Source: Providencia sp.
Lineage (GTDB): Bacteria; Pseudomonadota; Gammaproteobacteria; Enterobacterales; Enterobacteriaceae
Assembly: GCF_003533305.1 (NCBI RefSeq)
Contig: NZ_DOEH01000009.1
Span: 124,001-188,000 of the forward strand
Length of the DNA stretch: 64,000 nucleotides
Reading direction: 5' to 3'
The notes under the pieces were generated by a model. The model had not been told where the DNA came from. It saw nothing but the letters and a program-made list of their open reading frames with translations, and searched no databases. The position numbers and the translations under genes are program-made. Positions 19,668 to 27,188 of the stretch are shown piece after piece. Position 1 is the first letter of the stretch, and each line of letters begins with the position of its first letter.

Positions 19668-19735
19668 TCGTATTTGTCTATAAATTCAGTAGGTTGTAGT
19701 CAAAAGGCACTCGGGGGCGAGTGCCTTTTTTTTGT
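19611..19735 (+). repeat. attL: left 125-bp attachment repeat
   Basis: Matches 55549-55673 with five substitutions in 125 positions. It spans the last 18 codons of ahpF, the stop, 35 bases of trailer and the intrinsic terminator. The longest identical stretch covers the ahpF codons [10 protein letters not shown] and the stop (about 19632-19668), so the crossover core is probably inside it or in one of the other identical blocks. A further 19-base match (AAAAAAGGCTCAAAAGTGC) occurs at 19749 and 55688. Confidence 0.93.
19703..19733 (+). terminator. ahpF terminator inside attL
   Basis: AAAGGCACTCG / CGAGTGCCTTT with a GGGG loop and eight Ts. An identical copy lies in attR (55641-55671), where it faces the host gene yebB. 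Confidence 0.9.
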
Positions 19736-19781
19736 ACATTATCTGTACAAAAAAGGCTCAAAAGTGCCTAAAAGTGTTCAA

Positions 19782-19867
19782 GTGTGGACAACTTGTGGAC
19801 GATCTAAACGCTGATTTGGTGGTACTTACAGCGAAGAAATGCATCCCAGTGTGGACAATTTGTGGAC
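19782..19867 (+). repeat. two integrase arm-type direct repeats next to attL
   Basis: GTGTGGACAACTTGTGGAC (19782-19800) and GTGTGGACAATTTGTGGAC (19849-19867) differ at one position and are 67 bp apart. A related copy, GTGTGGTCAATATGTGGAC, lies at 55477-55495 near attR. Repeats on both phage-side flanks of the core are what arm-type integrase (or Cox) sites look like. No gene is seen in 19736-19928. Confidence 0.6.
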
Positions 19868-19928
19868 ATGCAAAAGTTAAATTTGTATTGCTTTTCGTCG
19901 TTAAAATCATCCTAAAATGAACAATCTA

Positions 19929-20915
19929 TTAAGCTAACTTTGTTCCTCCTTTTAATGGATTATACGTAATTGCATCTTGAAGAAAGTCCGGTGCAAAGTG
20001 AGCGTAGGTCAGAGTTTGCTGTAATGTCGAGTGACCTAGTATCCTCTGCAAAGTAATAATGCTACCGCCATTCATCATAAAATGGGTTGCGAAAGTATGC
20101 CGTAATGCGTGCGTGGCTTGACCATGTGGCATGTCAGGCTTAATGGTCTTTATGTGTTTTCTAAACATATCGTAAGAGGTGTTTGGAAAAAGTAGACCGG
20201 ATTTTCGCGTACAGACCTTATCTGCGACTTCTTGGGAAATCGGCACAATGCGCGCTTTGCCTGTTTTGGTAAAAGTGAAACGGATTTTATTTTGGATCAC
20301 GTGCTCGCGTTTTAATTTAACGGCTTCCCCCCAACGCGCGCCGGTGCTTAAACATAAAATAGCCACTTTTTTATTATCACCTTTTAATATATTCAGCAGC
20401 AGCCCAATTTCTTCATGCGTTAAATAGGACATCTCAGTCGCTTTTTGCTTTAACCGTGATAGCCCTCGAATTGGGTGTTTACCCATAAATAAATCCGTGC
20501 GCTTTAAGGCGGTAAATATGCCGCTTATCGCTGAAAAATCACGGTTTATCGTGGAGGGTTTGATACCCGCAGCGAGCCGAAGTTCGCGGTAAAGTGCTAA
20601 TTGCTTATCGGTTAATAAGCACATTGGCGGGTTATCGAGTGCGGTCGCAATGCGTGTTGCCCTTAATAACGTGTCCCGCGCATAGTCGCTACTTTTACCA
20701 AAGGTGTTCCACCACAAATCAATTAAGTCTTGTAGCGGCCGAATATCATTGGATTTATCTAACCAATCTTTGTGCATTTTGTTTGATAGGGCGTAACGTT
20801 CAAACAAAACGGCTTCGTATTTTGTATCAAATCGACGTCTGACGCGTTTTCCTTGACGGCCAGCCGGTCTAATGTCCACTTCATATTGACCATCTTCGAG
20901 TTTCTTAATTGCCAT
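19929..20915 (-). CDS. int: tyrosine-type site-specific integrase, P2 family
   Basis: 328-aa tyrosine recombinase that integrates and excises the prophage. Short N-terminal arm-binding domain, a SAM-like core-binding domain (about 60-150) and a catalytic domain with R (STGARWGEA), H-x-x-R (HALRHTFATHF), H (GHSTLQQTLTYAH) and the nucleophilic Tyr in TYAHF. ATG 20915 is chosen because GGAGGA lies 7 bases upstream; the ORF extends 15 codons further without a ribosome binding site. It abuts attL and is transcribed toward it, as in P2. Confidence 0.95.
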   Translation of the reverse strand: MAIKKLEDGQYEVDIRPAGRQGKRVRRRFDTKYEAVLFERYALSNKMHKDWLDKSNDIRPLQDLIDLWWNTFGKSSDYARDTLLRATRIATALDNPPMCLLTDKQLALYRELRLAAGIKPSTINRDFSAISGIFTALKRTDLFMGKHPIRGLSRLKQKATEMSYLTHEEIGLLLNILKGDNKKVAILCLSTGARWGEAVKLKREHVIQNKIRFTFTKTGKARIVPISQEVADKVCTRKSGLLFPNTSYDMFRKHIKTIKPDMPHGQATHALRHTFATHFMMNGGSIITLQRILGHSTLQQTLTYAHFAPDFLQDAITYNPLKGGTKLA

Positions 20916-20978
20916 AAGAAAGTCCTCCGAGGGTCGATTGGCCTTGCGAGTTAACCTCACAAAATGCCTGATAAATTG

Positions 20979-21278
20979 TTAACCAGTTTTCTTGTCTGAG
21001 TGGGGTGAGCCTGAATTTTCGTGCCCAGTGTGCGCTAAAGCCGGTGCGATTTGGCCAGCTTCGGGATTAACCTCATCGAACATGAACCAATCGCGGTATT
21101 TTCTGAACCGTTTAACTGCAAATATTTTCACGCCAGATTCAAAGGTCATTTTAGATTTATCACTCTCATAGCCGTGATAAGTGGCGTAGTTTAGCCCCGT
21201 CAAATCTGCCAACTCTCTTTTTGTCATTTGTTCGGAATTGCGAATAAGCCGCAATTTCTCTCCTTGCGTTCTTGACAT
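20979..21278 (-). CDS. C: P2 C-type immunity repressor
   Basis: 99 aa, exactly the length of P2 C. The N-terminal helix-turn-helix (KRELADLTGLNYATYHGYES) and the C-terminal segment PEAGQIAPALAHTG..., ending SPHSDKKTG, both match the P2 repressor. It should repress the divergent early promoter that drives cox and so maintain lysogeny. The ATG at 21278 is preferred over longer in-frame starts because it gives the family length, although the nearest GGAG is 11 bases away. Followed by int on the same strand. Confidence 0.88.
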   Translation of the reverse strand: MSRTQGEKLRLIRNSEQMTKRELADLTGLNYATYHGYESDKSKMTFESGVKIFAVKRFRKYRDWFMFDEVNPEAGQIAPALAHTGHENSGSPHSDKKTG

Positions 21279-21319
21279 TATATTGAGAACTCCATATTGT
21301 ATCGAGTAATTGATATATC

Positions 21320-21337
21320 CTTTGCATTGATGCAAAG
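21320..21337. promoter_or_regulatory. dyad in the C-cox switch region
   Basis: CTTTGCA-TTGA-TGCAAAG, 7-bp arms, lies between the divergent repressor and cox genes (gap 21279-21380). A short direct repeat AAAGCGC (twice in 21344-21360) lies beside it. This is where the Pe and Pc promoters and the operators of C and Cox should be; which protein binds which element cannot be told. Confidence 0.45.
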
Positions 21338-21380
21338 AGTCCTAAAGCGCTAGAAAGCGCCTGACATAAGAGGGTAGCAG

Positions 21381-21647
21381 ATGAGAGAGAAAATCGTAAG
21401 TCTGTCAGATGTTGTGACTGAGGAAAAATTCGCTGAGTTGATTGGTAAGCCAGCAAGCGCAGTGGCAGATATGCGTAAAGCAGGTAAGTTACCGATTGTT
21501 CAGATGAAAAGACCCGGCTCTAGTCGTGCGGAGAATTATGTGTATTTGCCTGCATGGAATAATGGTTTAAGGCTGGCCTATGAGTCGTTACCCGCAGAAA
21601 TGCGCGACGGTTGGTTGGTGTGGTTAGGTTTGGGTAAACCGCAATGA
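21381..21647 (+). CDS. cox: Cox: excisionase and early-promoter regulator
   Basis: 88 aa. Closely resembles P2 Cox: N-terminal winged-helix region with EEKFAELIGKPASAVADMRKAGKLP, and a C-terminus with YVYLPAWNNGLRLAYES and RDGWLVWLGLGKP. In P2, Cox directs excision and represses the lysogeny promoter. ATG 21381 follows AGAGGG. First gene of the early operon, overlapping the next gene by ATGA. Confidence 0.92.
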   Translation: MREKIVSLSDVVTEEKFAELIGKPASAVADMRKAGKLPIVQMKRPGSSRAENYVYLPAWNNGLRLAYESLPAEMRDGWLVWLGLGKPQ

Positions 21648-21841
21648 GCCGGATTGTTGGTGTGAGCCGTCATTGTGCGGTGTATCGCGGGTTTACGATT
21701 ATTACGTTGCCTCGCAAGACATGGACACCAATCACTCGTTATCACGTTTGGCATGTCGGGGAGTCGTTCGGTAAGTTCGATGCAATGGCTGAAGCGACAA
21801 AATATATTGATGGGCTGTGGAGGGCGAAAGATGGAAAGTAA
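21644..21841 (+). CDS. small early phage protein
   Basis: 65 aa, unrecognised family. Start codon overlaps the cox stop (ATGA), so it is very likely translated. The sequence suggests a small mixed alpha/beta fold (YRGFTIITLPRKTWTPITRYHVWHV near 14-38) without membrane segment or zinc motif. Similar short proteins follow cox in P2-like phages. Function unknown. Confidence 0.65.
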   Translation: MSRIVGVSRHCAVYRGFTIITLPRKTWTPITRYHVWHVGESFGKFDAMAEATKYIDGLWRAKDGK

Positions 21842-22142
21842 TTTAAACGTGCTTATTCAAGAGAAAAAATTAGAAATTGTCGAGCATGTTACAACAATAC
21901 TCATACCTCTTATTATTGGTGATTATAGAACGTCGATTTCATTAGATGATTCTATCAAAGCAATAGAAAATATATTTTCAGGGTTCGATGAAAAAGATAA
22001 ATTTCTGAAAAACAAATTACAAATAATTTCATCAATTTTGAAAAGAGATATTGATTGGGTTACAACTACGGAGACACAAATAAATATTAAACTTAATGAA
22101 ATAAACGAAAATATTAATAGAGCCTTAAAGATAATTAAGTAA
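21831..22142 (+). CDS. hypothetical early protein, 103 aa
   Basis: Unrecognised. ATG 21831 overlaps the end of the previous gene by 11 bases; the longer in-frame ORF from 21675 is only a shadow of that gene. Composition shifts sharply to AT-rich, lysine/isoleucine-rich codons compared with the two genes before it, suggesting a later insertion. Predicted mostly helical and acidic/basic mixed, with no membrane segment or motif I can name. Confidence 0.6.
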   Translation: MESNLNVLIQEKKLEIVEHVTTILIPLIIGDYRTSISLDDSIKAIENIFSGFDEKDKFLKNKLQIISSILKRDIDWVTTTETQINIKLNEINENINRALKIIK

Positions 22143-22163
22143 GGCTCTGATGCTATAAATATA

Positions 22164-22325
22164 TTATTTTTCTTTTAATTTTTTATCTAATTGTTCTTCA
22201 AGTGCTTTATAGAAACGGTCAAAGTCATGAGTAAGGTCAGATGGGACAGCGCCTTGGCCTCTATGATTAAGTACAGCTTGGAGAGTTTGGTCAAATAAAA
22301 AACAGACTTTTTCTTCATGAGTCAT
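22164..22325 (-). CDS. 53-aa small protein on the opposite strand
   Basis: Complete ORF of 53 codons beginning MTHEEKVCFLFDQTLQAV and ending EQLDKKLKEK. Upstream AAAGGAT lies 9-10 bases from the ATG. It is soluble, helical and rich in charged residues. It faces the early operon within the 414-bp gap between the early genes. No family recognised. The rest of the gap (22326-22556) is AT-rich with a possible promoter for the following operon and no other ORF. Confidence 0.55.
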   Translation of the reverse strand: MTHEEKVCFLFDQTLQAVLNHRGQGAVPSDLTHDFDRFYKALEEQLDKKLKEK

Positions 22326-22556
22326 CGTTCAATATCCTTTATTAGGTGGGTTATGCCTGATTCCTGTCAAGAAATTGCAGGCATAGCAAATATACCACAC
22401 ACCATGTTGCCGATCATGGTTAAAAAAATCGGATTAAATATCGTAAGGTGATTATTAATATAGAAAATAATTAGAGTTAGCAATTAAATAATCAAATTAA
22501 TAAACAGTGACCTTTATCGGTCAGGGCTTTTTATTACCTAAAAATGAGGTTTTAAA

Positions 22557-22778
22557 ATGAGACATATTCCAGAACCTATATTTACCCCTGTGGCTGAAAA
22601 TATAAAAGCAAATAGGGAAGATGAGCGTAAATCATTAATGAATCGATATGCCGATCGTCAACGTCAATTAGCCGACAAAGTATTAACTGAGAAATTAGAT
22701 TATGCGCAAATTCATCAGCTATTGATTGATGAAGCGGATAAATTCGAGTCACAAGCGGGAGATCTTAACTATGTCTGA
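22557..22778 (+). CDS. small phage protein, DUF2732-like
   Basis: 73 aa, soluble and helical with a run of basic residues (KANREDERKSLMNRYADRQ). Size, position (between cox and the DksA/TraR-type zinc finger gene) and composition match the DUF2732 proteins of P2-like phages; I am not certain of the family. GAGG lies 9 bases before the ATG. Overlaps the next gene by 8 bases. Function unknown. Confidence 0.6.
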   Translation: MRHIPEPIFTPVAENIKANREDERKSLMNRYADRQRQLADKVLTEKLDYAQIHQLLIDEADKFESQAGDLNYV

Positions 22779-22992
22779 TGTTATCGATCGTGCCAATGAC
22801 CATGCGGCGCTAGTGCTGGAACAGAATATTCAAGCCGCTAGAAAGCCGGTAAATGGCGTATCTGCATTTGAATGTGAGAATTGTGATCATCCGATACCTG
22901 AGGCAAGGCGTAAAGCGGTAATGGGCTGCACGTTCTGTATTGACTGCCAAACGCTATTTGAGCTGAAAGAAAAACATTATCACAGCGTATGA
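22771..22992 (+). CDS. TraR/DksA-type C4 zinc-finger protein
   Basis: 73 aa. The C4 zinc finger is explicit: C-x2-C (ECENCDHPIPEARRKAV) followed by C-x2-C (CTFCIDCQ), the TraR/DksA/YbiI signature, after a short helical N-terminus. P2-like phages carry such a gene (P2 orf82-like) before the replication gene. It may bind RNA polymerase through the secondary channel; this is inferred from family. Start ATG 22771 with GGGAGAT upstream, overlapping the previous ORF. Confidence 0.85.
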   Translation: MSDVIDRANDHAALVLEQNIQAARKPVNGVSAFECENCDHPIPEARRKAVMGCTFCIDCQTLFELKEKHYHSV

Positions 22993-23065
22993 GAAATCAT
23001 TTTATATAAGTAAATAGCACACAATCAACGCCTATCCCGCGGGTTGTGTGCTCAAAGGTTATCAC

Positions 23066-25726
23066 ATGAAATCATATCATATTCAGGCGTTATTACCTCG
23101 CCTCGTACACGACTTTCAATTTAAAGAGCAAAACGGCTATTTTCGCCAAGGTGTATGCCCGAATTGTAAGAAAAAAGAGTTGTTTACCTCAATTGAAATG
23201 CCGTTTGTATTGCGTTGTGGCCGTGAAAATAAGTGTGGAGCTGAGTTGATTGTTAAAGAAATCTATCCCGACATATTTGATGACTGGTCAACACACTATC
23301 CTAAAACGCAGCAAGCCCCCAATGCCGCAGCCGATGCCTATTTACAGCACGCCAGAGGGCTTGATATCGCACCGTTAAAGGGGCTTTATTCGGAATCGAG
23401 TTATCATGCTAATGGGTTGGGGGCGGCAACGATTAAATTTGCGTTGCCTGAAGGGGCTTATTGGGAGCGTATTATTGATAGGCCGTCACGGTTTGATCGC
23501 AAAGCTAACTTTTTTGGTTCGTATAAAGGGCATTGGTGGACACTGCCGCAACAGGATTTGACTCAAGCTAAAGAGATTTGGCTGACTGAGGGGATCTTTG
23601 ATGCATTGAGCTTGATTCAAAATGGCATTCCCGCTGTTTCTCTAATGACTTGCCATAACTACCCTGAAATTGCTTTAAATACGCTGAGAACTGCGCTAGG
23701 CAATAATAGAAAGCCGCTTTTAGTTTGGGCGTTGGATAATGGTGCAGCCGGTGAGCGCGCCATGAAAAAGTTTGTTGCTCGAAGTATCGATGATGGATGG
23801 AAAGCCACCGCCGCCAGACCGGCTGAAAAAGAGTGTGGCAATGATTGGAATGATTTATTGATGCGAGGCAAGTTATCTGAGCGAGATATTGCCCGTTATC
23901 GTTATTATGGCAAGTTGTTGTTAGCCTCAACAGCGTTTGAAAAAGCTCGCCTGATGTTCAATTGGACTGAGCGCTCAGAGTTCGATTTTCAGCACGATAA
24001 CCGCTTGTATTGGTTTAAGTTGGATATCGATAAAATGATGAAAACGATAGAGCGAATTCATGATGCTGAGCCAGATTTAGATGAGGATGAAGCCCGACAA
24101 AAAGCGGTAAAAGAGTCCGGTACGGTAGTTGAAATCGCCAATTGTTATCCTACTCCGTTATATTTCCAAAAGTCCGTTGAAACCGATGAATCATGGTATT
24201 ACATGCGTGTCGATTTTCCTCGTCAACCTCAGGTTAAAGCCACTTTTACCGCCTCACAGTTAACCAGTGCCAGTGAATTTAAAAAGCGTTTATTGCATGT
24301 GGCCAAAGGGGCAGTTTATACCGGCACGACTTTGCAATTAGATCGTATCTGCAAGCAAGCTTTGCCGGATATCAAAGAGGTGATCACGCAAAATTATGTG
24401 GGCTACAACAAAGAGTATGGCGTGTATGTATTTAATAGTGTAGCGGTGCAGGATGGTAAGTGTTATTCGTTGAATGAGGAAGATTATTTTTCTCTTAATA
24501 AGTTGGATATCAAGACGTTAAGCCTTAGTCCGTCATTAGCTATTAATACTGATTTTAGCGAGTTTGATACTAATTGGTTAGGCTCGCTTTGGGAAGCGTT
24601 TGGCGCGAAAGGCTATGTGGTACTGGCGTTCTGGTTAGGTTCATTTTTTGCGGAACAGATACGAAAGATACATAAAAGCTATCCATTTTTAGAAATTTGC
24701 GGTGAGCCTGGTTCGGGTAAAAGTACGTTGATTGAGTTTTTATGGCGTTTATGTGGTCGTGCCGATTATGAGGGATTTGATGCGTCAAAATCCAGTGCAG
24801 CAGCTCGCGGACGTAATTTTTCACAAATAAGTAATTTGCCGGTGTGTTTAATTGAAAGTGACCGAGTGCAAGATAATGCAAAGCTGAAAGCGTTCGATTG
24901 GGAAGAATTAAAATCTTTATATAACGGTCGTGCAACTCGTTCGCTAGGGGTAAAAAATAGCGGTAATGAGACCTATGAACCGTTATTTAAAGGTAGCATT
25001 GTGATTGCACAGAATGCCGAAATTAACGCATCACGTGCGGTTTTAGAACGAATAATTCATCTTTATACCGATAAAGCTGAGCAGAGCATCGAAACTCGTT
25101 ATGCCGCAGTAGCCCTTGAGCGTTATCCTATTGAAAAGTTGTCAGGTTTCCTGCCTACGGTGCTGATGAAAGAAGCGGCAATATTAAAACAATATAATGA
25201 GCGCGTAGATGGTTTGCAGGCGCAGTTATTTGCAGATAAGGCGATTAACCATGAGCGGATCGCCAAGAATCATGCACAGTTAATCGCTTTATTGGAAACG
25301 TTAGCGTTAGTTTTACCCGTAAAAGCGGCTCATATTCGTCAAACGCGCGACTTTATTATTGAGTTGGCCAAACAACGTGTTCAAGCGATTCAACTCGACC
25401 AGCCGCCAGTGATGGAGTTTTGGGATATGTTCGATTATCTGCAAGATAATGAAGCGTTTGGTGTGAATCATAGCGTTGAGCAGGGTGTTTATGCGGTGAA
25501 TTTTAACCATATTGCACAGGTGGCCAGTGAACATCGTCAATCGATGTTGTTAAATACAGATATTAAGAATTTATTGAAATCGGGCCGAATGCGTAAGTTT
25601 GTGGGCGTTAAGACGGTGAGAAGTGTGGTAAACAGTCAGTTTAATAGTTCGCTTGCGGTGGGGAGTACACTTAAGAAGCCCGAAGTGATTAAGTGTTGGG
25701 TGTTTCAGGATAACAGTGAGAGTTAG
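23066..25726 (+). CDS. phage replication protein: zinc-finger/Toprim primase fused to helicase
   Basis: 886 aa. N-terminal CHC2-like zinc ribbon (CPNCKKK...CGRENKCG, about 30-60), a Toprim domain with WLTEGIFDALSL near 172 and LVWALDNGAAG near 221, and a C-terminal AAA/helicase domain with Walker A GEPGSGKST near 550. Likely primes and unwinds phage DNA at the origin. P2 instead has gpA, a rolling-circle nickase, which is absent here; the domain plan recalls the P4 alpha protein. ATG 23066 preferred (AAAGG 8 bases upstream). Directly upstream of the GGTTAC array. Confidence 0.88.
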   Translation: MKSYHIQALLPRLVHDFQFKEQNGYFRQGVCPNCKKKELFTSIEMPFVLRCGRENKCGAELIVKEIYPDIFDDWSTHYPKTQQAPNAAADAYLQHARGLDIAPLKGLYSESSYHANGLGAATIKFALPEGAYWERIIDRPSRFDRKANFFGSYKGHWWTLPQQDLTQAKEIWLTEGIFDALSLIQNGIPAVSLMTCHNYPEIALNTLRTALGNNRKPLLVWALDNGAAGERAMKKFVARSIDDGWKATAARPAEKECGNDWNDLLMRGKLSERDIARYRYYGKLLLASTAFEKARLMFNWTERSEFDFQHDNRLYWFKLDIDKMMKTIERIHDAEPDLDEDEARQKAVKESGTVVEIANCYPTPLYFQKSVETDESWYYMRVDFPRQPQVKATFTASQLTSASEFKKRLLHVAKGAVYTGTTLQLDRICKQALPDIKEVITQNYVGYNKEYGVYVFNSVAVQDGKCYSLNEEDYFSLNKLDIKTLSLSPSLAINTDFSEFDTNWLGSLWEAFGAKGYVVLAFWLGSFFAEQIRKIHKSYPFLEICGEPGSGKSTLIEFLWRLCGRADYEGFDASKSSAAARGRNFSQISNLPVCLIESDRVQDNAKLKAFDWEELKSLYNGRATRSLGVKNSGNETYEPLFKGSIVIAQNAEINASRAVLERIIHLYTDKAEQSIETRYAAVALERYPIEKLSGFLPTVLMKEAAILKQYNERVDGLQAQLFADKAINHERIAKNHAQLIALLETLALVLPVKAAHIRQTRDFIIELAKQRVQAIQLDQPPVMEFWDMFDYLQDNEAFGVNHSVEQGVYAVNFNHIAQVASEHRQSMLLNTDIKNLLKSGRMRKFVGVKTVRSVVNSQFNSSLAVGSTLKKPEVIKCWVFQDNSES

Positions 25727-25746
25727 TTTGTCGTCAATTCATCTAT

Positions 25747-25773
25747 AGGCTGCCGGTGTGCAGCCTTTCTTTT
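25747..25773 (+). terminator. terminator after the primase-helicase gene
   Basis: AGGCTGC (25747-25753) / GCAGCCT (25760-25766), 6-nt loop, followed by TTCTTTT. It ends the early operon 21 bases after its last stop codon. Confidence 0.8.
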
Positions 25774-25911
25774 ATCTGTAGAAAGCCATCAAGTAGATAT
25801 CATAAATACTCTGAATAACAAAAGAGAGAAGATATGGATTGTGTACGATAAATAAGCATTATTAAGTGTCTTTTATATAAATAGAGAATTTGTGGGAGGG
25901 GTTCGGAAAGC

Positions 25912-26182
25912 GGTTACAATGGTTACAAAATCAAAATAGTCTTGTATCTTATTGATAGTATATATAAATATAAGAATAGTAAAAGGTTACAAATGGGTTA
26001 CTTTGCGGTTACGTGTAACCGTTTTAAGAGGTTACAAATTAAAAGTATAACTTATTGTTTTATAAGGGTGTAACTTTTTAACCCCTGCTTTGTAACCCGT
26101 TGTAACCAGTAAATAGTTACAACGGAGTTGTTTGTAATCAGTGAGTTAGAGATGGTTTTAGTGGGATGTAACCGATGTAACC
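25912..26182. repeat. GGTTAC array, candidate phage replication origin
   Basis: Eleven exact GGTTAC/GTAACC hexamers in 271 bp: direct at 25912, 25921, 25985, 25996, 26007 and 26030; inverted at 26015, 26092, 26102, 26168 and 26177; plus near matches at 26070 and 26115. Many extend to GGTTACAA. About 0.13 would be expected by chance. Direct copies fill the left half and inverted copies the right half, with AT-rich tracts between (25940-25980). The 564-bp gap contains no ORF and follows a primase-helicase gene, so iterons of an origin are the best reading. Confidence 0.65.
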
Positions 26183-26290
26183 GATTTCCGAGAGAGGGGG
26201 GGGATAATGCGAAACTGAATTTTATATAATAGTAAATATGGGCTAATATGTATGACCTTACACTAATGTTATGTTTAAAGGCATGTTTTA

Positions 26291-27181
26291 ATGGACAATA
26301 GTATTCAGAATTTAATAAAACTATCAGAAATAGAAGAAAAAAAATTTGCTAGTTTTATAAAGACAACTCGAGGAAAATTGATTTCTCCCCCTAAAGTTGC
26401 GGCGCAAAAAGCAACCGAAACTAACCATGATTTAATGACAGGCCTATTGGAACAAAAGCAAGTAACTCAAGCTATTATTCAACTGCGTGAATTAGCTTAT
26501 GATGAATTCTTAAAAGAAGAATCTGTATTTAATGCTGTAATTTTAAAAGAAATAGGTGAGAAATTTGCGGCGCCAAAAGCAAAATTAGAAGAGCTATGCG
26601 CCCAATTATCGTTACCTGACTTGACTGACCTCGAATCATTAACACATACAATTACAGAGTTGTTTGGTAGCTATTCTGGATATATTAGTCCTTATATTTA
26701 TCAACTTTGTTTGAGTAATACTCAATCAAGAAGGTCTCGCGCTGGGAAAACGTTTGAAGGGATAATTTATTTTCTATATGAATACTATGGTTATCCTTTT
26801 GAATCACAAGCCTCAATAGGTAAAAAAGCTTTCACTGAACTAGGGTTAGGTAAAGTGGTCGATTCTATCCTACCAGGTATAAGTGCTTTTAACCAACGTA
26901 GAGATAAAACAATTGTTGGAACAATGAAAACTACATTAAGGGAACGTTGGCAAGAGGTTGTGGAAGAAGTGGCAAGATCTAATCTTCCTAATATTCATTT
27001 GCTTACTGTTGATGATAATATTTCATCATCAAAGGCAGAGCAAATGGCTCGTCATAACATAGTGTTGGTTGTCAGAAATGACATCAAGAATTCTGATACA
27101 ATGAAAGACAAAAGAAGTATTATTGACTTTGAGACGTACTTTTTAGATGAGTTACCAGCAACATTAAAATTTTGGAATTAG
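26291..27181 (+). CDS. type II restriction endonuclease, EcoRII C-terminal-like
   Basis: 296 aa. The catalytic half resembles EcoRII-C: SRRSRAGKTFEG near 146-157 (compare SRAGKS-E of EcoRII), KVVDSILPG near 193, and KTTLRERWQEVVEE near 216 (compare KTTLKDRW of EcoRII), followed by IHLLTVDD and IVLVVRND strands. These supply the Glu, Asp and Lys of the PD-(D/E)xK nuclease fold. The target site cannot be read from the sequence; several EcoRII-C relatives cut CC(W/N)GG-type sites. The methylase gene starts 7 bp downstream. No C (controller) gene is seen. Confidence 0.82.
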   Translation: MDNSIQNLIKLSEIEEKKFASFIKTTRGKLISPPKVAAQKATETNHDLMTGLLEQKQVTQAIIQLRELAYDEFLKEESVFNAVILKEIGEKFAAPKAKLEELCAQLSLPDLTDLESLTHTITELFGSYSGYISPYIYQLCLSNTQSRRSRAGKTFEGIIYFLYEYYGYPFESQASIGKKAFTELGLGKVVDSILPGISAFNQRRDKTIVGTMKTTLRERWQEVVEEVARSNLPNIHLLTVDDNISSSKAEQMARHNIVLVVRNDIKNSDTMKDKRSIIDFETYFLDELPATLKFWN

Positions 27182-27188
27182 TAGCATT

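Noticed and set aside
25912..26182. CRISPR array at the GGTTAC repeats
   Set aside because: Repeat units are only 6-8 bp, irregularly spaced and in both orientations; no spacers of constant length and no cas genes nearby.
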